Below, piece after piece: positions 1 to 6,001 of a stretch of DNA of 6,596 nucleotides; position 1 is the first letter of the stretch, and every line of letters begins with the position of its first letter. Origin of the DNA: an uncultured Verrucomicrobiota bacterium. GTDB taxonomy: Bacteria; Verrucomicrobiota; Verrucomicrobiia; Limisphaerales; UBA1096. The stretch lies in the NCBI GenBank assembly GCA_913045395.1, contig CAJWPV010000082.1, positions 1 through 6,596 of the forward strand, given 5' to 3'. A program made the translations under genes and the position numbers. The notes beneath the pieces were generated by a model, which saw only the letters and a list, made by a program, of their open reading frames with translations, ran no database searches and was not told where the DNA came from.

Positions 1-822
1 GGATCAGCGCTCGACGCCGTCGAGCAAGGCGTGCGCCTGGTGGAAACATCCGGCAACACATCGGTCGGTCTCAGCGGCAAGCCCAACGCCGCCGGTGTCG
101 TGCAGCTCGACGCCTGCATCATGAACGGCCCCGGACACCAGGCCGGCAGCATCGCCGGTGTCGAGGGCGTCGTGCACCCCATTTCCGCAGCGCGGTTGGT
201 GATGGAAAAAACCCCGCACGTCATGCTTGTCGGCCCAGGCGCGCATTGGTTCGCCGAACAAAACGGATTGGAAGTGCGCGACAGCCAGGCGGACGAGGCG
301 AGCTACCGCGCTTGGCTGGCCAAGCAGAAAAAGCCAGCGCCCGGTAAAGGCGATAAACCGGAAAACCACGACACCATCGCGCTGATCATTCTCGACGCCG
401 ACGGCAATATCGCCGGCGGCTGCTCGACCAGTGGCTGGAGCGGCAAGATGCCGGGCCGCGTCGGCGACTCGCCGATCATCGGCGGCGGCGTTTACGTCGA
501 CAACGAAGTCGGAGCCGCCGGAGCCACCGGCCTTGGCGAAAACGTAATGCGCTACTGCGCATCGTATCAGGTCGTCGAGAACATGCGCCATGGCATGTCG
601 CCCACCGAAGCATGCGCCGAGGCGATTCGCCGCATTGCCAAAACCGATCCGCAGGGAATGGACCTTGCCATTAACTTCATCGCGATCGACAAACACGGCG
701 AGTTTGGAGCCGCCGGCACACAGGCAAACTTCCCCTACTCCGTCACCACACCAACCTTCAGCGAAGTCCGAAAAGGAAAAAGCCTAAGCAGGGCTAAACA
801 AAGGGAAGGCGGCAACGAATGA
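1..822 (+). CDS. Glycosylasparaginase (N4-(beta-N-acetylglucosaminyl)-L-asparaginase), 5'-truncated
   Basis: This is the last 273 codons of an N-terminal-nucleophile (Ntn) hydrolase of the asparaginase_2 family; the reading frame is open from base 1, so the true start lies outside the window. The family hydrolyses the GlcNAc-asparagine bond of glycoasparagines and matures by self-cleavage. Counting from base 1, the cleavage motif N122-H-D124-T125 is present, and T125 would become the nucleophile of the beta chain. Expected pocket residues follow at the spacing known for the Flavobacterium enzyme: T143 (in STSG), R153 and D156 (in GRVGDSP), T176-G177 (in GATGLG). The alpha-chain stretch with DACIM and MEKTPHVMLVG is also typical. 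The last 20 or so residues form a Lys/Arg-rich tail beyond the usual family end. Bacterial homologues are commonly exported, but any signal peptide would be upstream of the window. The gene converges on the LamG gene. Family assignment is very secure; the physiological substrate is inferred. Confidence 0.95.
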   Translation, partial: GSALDAVEQGVRLVETSGNTSVGLSGKPNAAGVVQLDACIMNGPGHQAGSIAGVEGVVHPISAARLVMEKTPHVMLVGPGAHWFAEQNGLEVRDSQADEASYRAWLAKQKKPAPGKGDKPENHDTIALIILDADGNIAGGCSTSGWSGKMPGRVGDSPIIGGGVYVDNEVGAAGATGLGENVMRYCASYQVVENMRHGMSPTEACAEAIRRIAKTDPQGMDLAINFIAIDKHGEFGAAGTQANFPYSVTTPTFSEVRKGKSLSRAKQREGGNE

Positions 823-860
823 CCGACTTGTGGTTGAGGGGTCTTGGTCAAGTGCGAACG

Positions 861-1724
861 CTACTTCAGTAGCGTGGCCAAGCCGGCTTGGTGGTCGTGG
901 ATGCGCTTGATTTCACTGGCCGTAAGGGCGCGATTGAAACAGGCCAAGTCATCGAATAGGCCCATGTAATTCAGGCCGATCATGATCCGGTGCTCCTTGC
1001 CGCTCCACGAGAATTGCTGGTTCCAGCCGGTGATGCTGCCCTCTTTTTTGCCGTTCAAATAGAGCGTGGAGACTCCGTCCTTTTTGCCCGTGTTAAATCG
1101 CTCCCAGGTGAAGGCGACATGCGTCCACTTGTCGCGGCTGAACGGGGTTGACTTGGCCGGGACGAGCGGTCGCTCTGGTTCTGGGACATTTTTGTTCGCG
1201 GGATTCCAAACCGGTTTGTCGGCAAACGCACCCAGGCGGAAGGCACGCGGGTTGCCGTCCTTGTTGAAGTCGACAAAGAACGAGGCGTCATTCCATGTGT
1301 TCGGGGTGATTTGAATGGGATCGACGTAACCGGGATCCAGTTCGTTGATCGGATCGACCTTCAACCAAAAAGACACCGTACCGCTCCAGTTTTTTTCCGC
1401 GAAGTGAAAATTCTTCGCCCCATCGTAAAGGAGCCACTTGGCGTTTCGCTGGGCAAACAGTAGCGCGCCGCCGGAAAGACCCCTGCCCTTGACCAAGCGC
1501 GTGAGATCACCGGTATGATTGCCCACCTTGGGCTGTTTCTCAACAAGAGTGAAGAGCCGCTTGTCGCCCTTGGCAGAGTCGGCATCGGTTCCGCTGTCGT
1601 ACGAGGCATGAAACGTGAGTGATTTTTTCAGCGACGAATCGGCGGCTGTTGCAAACGTGACAGCGCCGGCCAAGGCAAAAACGATTGCCAAGCGCTGATT
1701 CAAACTTGAAACTGAAAACTTCAA
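861..1724 (-). CDS. Secreted LamG-domain (concanavalin A-like lectin/glucanase fold) protein
   Basis: A 287-residue protein whose first 27 or so residues look like a Sec signal peptide: a basic start (Q10-R11), a hydrophobic core (about 12-24) and a signal peptidase I site after A25-T26-A27. The rest resembles a laminin_G_3 (LamG) jelly-roll domain: GTVSFWLKV near 115-123, a KWTHVAFTWERF strand near 199-210, LYLNGKKEG near 221-229, then IGLNYMGLFDDLACFNRALTASEI near 249-272, the usual closing strand of these domains. Such domains bind carbohydrate or protein ligands outside the cytoplasm; no catalytic residues are recognisable, so the ligand is unknown. The start is TTG at 1724, with AAGG only 3 nt upstream. 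A second in-frame TTG at 1703 would give a neater signal peptide (M-N-Q-R-L-A...), and there is no suitable ATG. The gene begins 5 bp after the enolase stop, so co-transcription with enolase is likely. The fold is confident; the role is not. Confidence 0.85.
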   Translation of the reverse strand: MKFSVSSLNQRLAIVFALAGAVTFATAADSSLKKSLTFHASYDSGTDADSAKGDKRLFTLVEKQPKVGNHTGDLTRLVKGRGLSGGALLFAQRNAKWLLYDGAKNFHFAEKNWSGTVSFWLKVDPINELDPGYVDPIQITPNTWNDASFFVDFNKDGNPRAFRLGAFADKPVWNPANKNVPEPERPLVPAKSTPFSRDKWTHVAFTWERFNTGKKDGVSTLYLNGKKEGSITGWNQQFSWSGKEHRIMIGLNYMGLFDDLACFNRALTASEIKRIHDHQAGLATLLK

Positions 1725-1726
1725 AC
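1699..1726. repeat. Degenerate heptanucleotide tandem repeat (4 units)
   Basis: Four consecutive 7-bp units on the plus strand: TTCAAAC at 1699, TTGAAAC at 1706, TGAAAAC at 1713 and TTCAAAC again at 1720. The consensus is TTSAAAC; read on the minus strand it is GTTTSAA. It is an AT-rich island in GC-rich DNA, starting 3 bp after the enolase stop and covering the TTG start and first codons of the LamG gene. Because the units are 7 bp long, each changes the codon phase, so the repeat is unlikely to have been selected for its protein sequence. Confidence 0.7.
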
Positions 1727-1729
1727 GCC

Positions 1730-3065
<1,336 letters not shown>

Positions 3066-3070
3066 GCGGC

Positions 3071-3093
3071 GGGTTCCCGGGGGGGGAATGCCC
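3071..3093 (-). terminator. Possible stem-loop after the Pro-rich lipoprotein gene (no U-tract)
   Basis: An inverted repeat about 18 nt after the TAG stop: GGG (3071-3073) pairs with CCC (3091-3093), and TTCCC (3074-3078) with GGGAA (3084-3088), with a 2-nt bulge and a loop made of part of an 8-base G run (C on the transcript). No T-rich stretch follows, so it does not fit an intrinsic terminator well. It may only separate the upstream genes from the enolase promoter, whose -35 box is 5 bp further on. Confidence 0.25.
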
Positions 3094-3111
3094 TTGGCCG
3101 AGTTCAGTGGG

Positions 3112-3807
3112 CTACTGCTTGGTATCGGGTTCGAGAGGAAGCGCCTCGCCGGCCTCGCCCCACTTGGCTGTGGCGGTGAACTTGCCGTTTTTGAACGTGC
3201 CCTCCGTCTTGCGTTGTCCGTTGGTGTGCCAATGAATCGCCGACCCGCTTGGTTTGCCGTTCTCGAACTCAATCGCGCTGCGGAGGTTGCCGTTATCCCA
3301 CCAGGTTTTCCAGCGGCCATGCTGGAGGCCGTTCCTGTAGGCGCCCTCGGCCTGTTTCCAGCCCTCGAGAGTCCAGCGCTTGGTCTGGCCGGTGTACGGC
3401 TCTGACTCGCCGATCACGTTCCAGCGTTGGTCCTTCAACTCGAGACGATGCTCCTCGATGAAGCGTTCGCGTTTGGGCTTGCGAATTGACGGAACGGCGG
3501 CAACCGGATCTGGTACTGGCTCGGACTGCACGACGGGTGCGGGAGCAGGCGCCGGATCAAGGGGCTTAGGCGGTTTCGGCGTGGGCTCCGGGGGCGGAGC
3601 GGGAGCGGGCTCGATGACAGCCGCTGGCAGTGCGGCCGGTTGAACCGGCTCGGGGACGGGCTTGGTTTCAGGGGCGGGTGCTGGCTCCACAACCGGCTCG
3701 ACGGCTGGTGCCGGAGTGCTCTGGACGGACGCAGGCGGCGGCGTTTCACCGGGGCCGCAGCCGACGAGCAGAGCCAAACCGGCCATTTGGAAGGGTAACA
3801 ATCTCAC
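3112..3807 (-). CDS. MORN_2/YwqK-like (COG2849) lipoprotein with long Pro/Ala/Glu linker
   Basis: The product is 231 residues from a GTG start at 3807. This start is preferred because GGGGAG lies 9 nt upstream and because it gives a classic lipoprotein signal: M-R-L-L-P-F-Q, then a hydrophobic core, then the lipobox L14-V-G-C17. An in-frame ATG 25 codons upstream would place the signal internally. After C17, residues about 21-106 are a Pro/Ala/Glu/Val-rich linker (PAPA, EPVPEP, PKPPKP), probably an extended spacer from the membrane. Residues about 118-222 hold MORN-like repeats of the YwqK type: EPYTG (136-140), EGAYRNGLQHGRWKTWWDNGN (154-174), FENGKPSGSAIHWHTNGQ (181-198), EGTFKNGKF (202-210). 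It is the third of three tandem paralogues, 71 bp after the previous one. COG2849 is often labelled 'antitoxin', but a lipidated form points to the envelope. Its function is unknown. Confidence 0.85.
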   Translation of the reverse strand: MRLLPFQMAGLALLVGCGPGETPPPASVQSTPAPAVEPVVEPAPAPETKPVPEPVQPAALPAAVIEPAPAPPPEPTPKPPKPLDPAPAPAPVVQSEPVPDPVAAVPSIRKPKRERFIEEHRLELKDQRWNVIGESEPYTGQTKRWTLEGWKQAEGAYRNGLQHGRWKTWWDNGNLRSAIEFENGKPSGSAIHWHTNGQRKTEGTFKNGKFTATAKWGEAGEALPLEPDTKQ

Positions 3808-3816
3808 GCGGCAAAA

Positions 3817-3822
3817 CTCCCC
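3817..3822 (-). promoter_or_regulatory. Ribosome-binding site that fixes the GTG start at 3807
   Basis: On the minus strand GGGGAG sits 9 nt before GTG (3807-3805). It supports that codon over the upstream in-frame ATG at 3882, which would overlap the end of the preceding gene and push the lipobox to about residue 42. Confidence 0.6.
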
Positions 3823-3878
3823 AAGTACACCGGCCAAGGCAAGACCGATCCGTCTGGCCAAGCACGAAAAATCCAGAA

Positions 3879-4625
3879 TCAAGGCGTACTCGGGCTACCT
3901 CTAGACCCACCTTCAGGCGCACTCACGGAGGCTCCCCCGCTAGAACCGCCTCCGCCAGTTGAACCGCCTCCGCCAGTTGAACCGCCTCCGCCAGTTGAAC
4001 CGCCTCCGCCGGATGAGCTGCCACCGCCCAGGTTGCGAAAGTCGCTCGCAGTGCCGCCGCCGGGAGGCGTCCAGCCGTGGGAGCCGTAAGAATATGATGA
4101 GTGATAGTGACTGGGGTAGCCTCTCCCATACACGACACCGTAGTTCCGCCAGGCCCGCCGGTTCAGTCTCTGCCGAACCTTAGCCCAATAAACTTTCTCG
4201 GGAATATTACCGCCGCTTTCGGAGTAAAAAGTGACCCTTGACTCGGCGCCCGCGAGGTACTCGGAAGTGATTTCCGCCTGGCCGTTTGGATACCACTGGC
4301 CCCATGCCCCGTCACGACGTCCATCCTGATAGAGTCCGGCGACGTGTTGGCCGCCATTCTCCGGATACCACTGGGTGTATTGGCCGTGGCGTTTGCCATT
4401 TGTCATTTCTCCCTCCCATGCCTTGTCGCCATTGATGTACCACGCCTCGTGTTTGCCAGTGTACGGTTCGTCGGCTCCGGCTGCGTAGTAGAGCCCGTCA
4501 TCCTTCAGCCAAAGCTCGGGGCGAAAGATGGACACTTGGCCGTTGTGGGCCAGTTGCTTTGCGGACTGACAACCGGCAACCACCAGCGCGACTGCCGCCA
4601 ATACCGGGAGTTTGAGACGGTTCAT
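3879..4625 (-). CDS. MORN_2/YwqK-like (COG2849) lipoprotein with Tyr/His-rich segment and GGGGST-repeat tail
   Basis: A 248-residue lipoprotein: M-N-R-L-K, a hydrophobic core and the lipobox V16-A-G-C19. A conserved entry motif DGLYYAAGADEPYTG (43-57) leads into YwqK/MORN_2-type repeats: YINGDKAWEGEMTNGKRHGQ (63-82), GLYQDGRRDGAWGQWYPNGQ (97-116), with a degenerate unit to about 138. Residues 144-161 are basic (KVRQRLNRRAWR). Residues 162-186 are rich in Tyr, His, Gly and Ser, and 198-248 is a Gly/Ser tail with four GGGG blocks spaced by ST or SS. The start is ATG at 4625 with AGGTGA 4 nt upstream, lying in the 12-nt gap after the previous stop, so the two genes are very probably co-transcribed. 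The tail resembles a flexible surface linker but ends the protein rather than joining two domains. Its partner and function are unknown. Confidence 0.88.
   Translation of the reverse strand: MNRLKLPVLAAVALVVAGCQSAKQLAHNGQVSIFRPELWLKDDGLYYAAGADEPYTGKHEAWYINGDKAWEGEMTNGKRHGQYTQWYPENGGQHVAGLYQDGRRDGAWGQWYPNGQAEITSEYLAGAESRVTFYSESGGNIPEKVYWAKVRQRLNRRAWRNYGVVYGRGYPSHYHSSYSYGSHGWTPPGGGTASDFRNLGGGSSSGGGGSTGGGGSTGGGGSTGGGGSSGGASVSAPEGGSRGSPSTP
3943..4011 (-). repeat. 18-bp tandem repeat encoding GGGGST
   Basis: The plus-strand unit GAACCGCCTCCGCCAGTT occurs three times without a mismatch (3943-3960, 3961-3978, 3979-3996), followed by a fourth copy identical for 15 bases and then diverging (from 3997). 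On the coding strand the unit reads GGC GGA GGC GGT TCA ACT, i.e. GGGGST. Identity at synonymous positions points to recent expansion by replication slippage. Being a multiple of 3, changes in copy number would keep the frame open and only alter tail length. Confidence 0.95.
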
Positions 4626-4629
4626 TTCA

Positions 4630-4635
4630 TCACCT
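4630..4635 (-). promoter_or_regulatory. Ribosome-binding site of the GGGGST-tail lipoprotein gene
   Basis: AGGTGA on the minus strand, 4 nt before the ATG at 4625 and within the 12-nt gap after the upstream TAA. It supports this start and translation from a shared transcript. Confidence 0.5.
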
Positions 4636-4637
4636 GT

Positions 4638-5060
4638 TTATTCGTTCTTTTTCTGTCCAGTTGGGGCTGCGGGAGTAGCGGCGGGAGATTGCCCGGTTTC
4701 CACCGGGGACAACACCTGCTCGATGTCGTCCTTCCAGGTGGACTCTGCCACCTTGGCACCGGCCTCATCATATCGAGTCCATACGCCATCCTTTTTGCCG
4801 TCTTTGTAGCTGCCCTCCCAGAAAGGCTGGCCATTGGCATGCCAAATCTTCCACGAGCCTATCGGCTTTCCGTTTTCAATTTCCCCCTCCTGCGCTTTTT
4901 GCTTGTTGGGATGGTAAACCACACCGTTTCCTGTGAACGCCGTTTCCGCACCTGCCTTGTAGTATAAACCATCCTCACGCTGCTCCAGCCCGACTTCCGG
5001 TCGCTGAAAGATGTACAAAAGAACGGCCAGACACACTGCGATAATTGCTATCCATTTCAT
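4638..5060 (-). CDS. Small membrane-anchored MORN_2/YwqK-like (COG2849) protein
   Basis: A 140-residue protein with one N-terminal hydrophobic segment (about 3-18, after M-K-W). A Cys at position 10 is preceded by Val rather than Gly/Ala/Ser, so it does not make a good lipobox and a membrane anchor is more likely. The entry motif DGLYYKAGAETAFTG (30-44) closely matches DGLYYAAGADEPYTG in the next gene. Repeats follow: HPNKQKAQEGEIENGKPIG (50-68), HANGQPFWEGSYKDGKKDG (74-92) and a final YDEAGAKVAESTWKDD (97-112). The last 25 or so residues are Pro/Ala/Thr-rich with a charged KKNE end. The start is ATG at 5060; the upstream minus strand lacks a Shine-Dalgarno match and instead contains CTCCT twice. 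It is first in the tandem family, 12 nt before the second gene. Function unknown. Confidence 0.85.
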   Translation of the reverse strand: MKWIAIIAVCLAVLLYIFQRPEVGLEQREDGLYYKAGAETAFTGNGVVYHPNKQKAQEGEIENGKPIGSWKIWHANGQPFWEGSYKDGKKDGVWTRYDEAGAKVAESTWKDDIEQVLSPVETGQSPAATPAAPTGQKKNE

Positions 5061-5084
5061 AAAGGAGTCAGGAGGCTATCGCTG

Positions 5085-5110
5085 ATTGTATAGCCGCGCA
5101 AACGTAAAAT
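5085..5110. promoter_or_regulatory. Divergent promoter region (weak -10-like boxes on both strands)
   Basis: The 122-bp gap between the divergent genes at 5060 and 5183 must contain promoters for both sides if each heads its own transcript. On the minus strand TATACAAT (5092-5085) resembles a -10 box about 25 bp before the ATG. On the plus strand TAAAAT (5105-5110) is one base from TATAAT. Neither has a convincing -35 box at 16-18 bp, so exact positions are uncertain. Confidence 0.3.
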
Positions 5111-5125
5111 CACCGTTTGGGCGGG

Positions 5126-5157
5126 CGCTTGGCTGCGGAATTTCCTTCAACCAAGCG
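5126..5157. promoter_or_regulatory. Inverted repeat upstream of the SDR gene (possible operator or leader hairpin)
   Basis: CGCTTGG (5126-5132) and CCAAGCG (5151-5157) form perfect 7-bp arms separated by 18 bp. The dyad is centred about 41 bp before the SDR ATG and downstream of the TAAAAT box, which fits either a repressor operator or a leader hairpin. The binding protein, if any, is unknown, and no regulator gene lies in the window. Confidence 0.35.
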
Positions 5158-5182
5158 GCTGACTGTTGGAGACTGTGCGGCC

Positions 5183-5995
5183 ATGTCGGAGAACTTGTTT
5201 GACTTGAGCGGAGAGGTGGCTGTGGTGATCGGGGCCACGGGTGCATTGGGTGGTGCGTGCGCCGTGGCGATGGCCAAGGCCGGGGCCAAGGTCGCCGTGG
5301 CAGGTCGAAACACCGGGCGCGGCGAGGCCCGTGTGGGGGAGATCGCAAATGCCGGTGGCCAAGCGCAGTTTTTTGGCTGCGACGCAATGGATCCTGCCAG
5401 CCTCAAATCGTGCCACGAGGCCGTTGGCCAGGCGCTTGGCGCGCCGACGGTGTTGCTCAATGCCGCCGGTGGTAACCACCCGGACGCCATCGTCACGCCG
5501 GAAATGCCTTTCGAGAAAATTCCACTGCCGGGCTGGGCCAAGGTGTTTGATCTCAACCTTGTCGGCGGCCTGCTACTGCCGTGCCAGGAGTTTGGGCCGG
5601 CGATGTGCCAGCGCGGCCGGGGCAGCATCATCAACATCGCCAGTGTCACGTCACACCTGCCGCTTTCAAAAGTGATTGCCTACTCGGCGTCGAAGGCAGC
5701 AGTGCTCAGCGCCACGCGGTTTCTCGCGCGTGAATGGGCCACGAAAGGCGTGCGCGTGAACAGCATCACCCCTGGGTTTTTTCCGGCCGAGCAAAACAAG
5801 AAACTGCTGTTCAACGAGGACGGCACACCGAACGCCCGCGCCAAGGCGATCTTCGGACACACACCAATGGACCGCTTCGGTGAACCCAGTGAGCTGGCCG
5901 GCGCGGCGGTGTATCTCGCCAGCGAAAAGGCGGCCAGTTTCGTCACCGGTTCCGACATTGTTGTCGATGGCGGGTTCCTGAGCCAAACCATCTGA
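5183..5995 (+). CDS. SDR-family oxidoreductase, D-mannonate oxidoreductase (fructuronate reductase) type
   Basis: A 270-residue classical short-chain dehydrogenase. The Rossmann motif G17-A-T-G20-A-L-G23 binds the nucleotide, N93-A-A-G96 follows strand 4, N125 lies in the FDLN motif, S154 is the catalytic serine, and Y167-S-A-S-K171 is the YxxxK pair. Residues R42-N43 at the end of strand 2, with no Asp there, lean towards NADP(H). Beyond the generic motifs, LNAAGGNHPDA (92-102), PGFFPAEQNKKLL (197-209) and HTPMDRFGEP (226-235) match my recollection of the Bacillus YjmF/UxuB-type D-mannonate oxidoreductases, which interconvert D-fructuronate and D-mannonate in hexuronate breakdown. The start is ATG at 5183, with GGAG 11 nt upstream; a longer TTG-initiated frame from 5117 adds nothing conserved. 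The LarA-like gene follows 6 bp after the stop. SDR membership is certain; the substrate is a good but unproven guess, and another sugar acid or polyol is possible. Confidence 0.85.
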   Translation: MSENLFDLSGEVAVVIGATGALGGACAVAMAKAGAKVAVAGRNTGRGEARVGEIANAGGQAQFFGCDAMDPASLKSCHEAVGQALGAPTVLLNAAGGNHPDAIVTPEMPFEKIPLPGWAKVFDLNLVGGLLLPCQEFGPAMCQRGRGSIINIASVTSHLPLSKVIAYSASKAAVLSATRFLAREWATKGVRVNSITPGFFPAEQNKKLLFNEDGTPNARAKAIFGHTPMDRFGEPSELAGAAVYLASEKAASFVTGSDIVVDGGFLSQTI

Positions 5996-6001
5996 CGCAC
6001 C

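Noticed and set aside
4..696. A 230-codon minus-strand frame opposite the glycosylasparaginase
   Set aside because: Antisense to a gene with an intact Ntn-hydrolase motif set; its composition is that of a reverse-complement shadow.
823..860. Intrinsic terminator in the 38-bp gap between the convergent glycosylasparaginase and LamG genes
   Set aside because: No stem followed by a T-rich run is present on either strand; the gap shows nothing recognisable.
3943..4011. CRISPR array
   Set aside because: The 18-bp units are directly adjacent with no spacers, stay in frame and encode GGGGST, so this is a coding minisatellite.
4344..4967. A 207-codon plus-strand frame with hydrophobic stretches resembling membrane segments
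   Set aside because: It is antisense to two YwqK-like genes with clear signal sequences and repeats. Its hydrophobicity is an effect of reading the complement of repeat-rich coding sequence.
3112..5060. Toxin-antitoxin module, since COG2849 is named after YwqK of the YwqJK system
   Set aside because: No adjacent toxin-like gene is visible, and all three proteins carry membrane or lipoprotein signals, which does not fit a cytoplasmic antitoxin.
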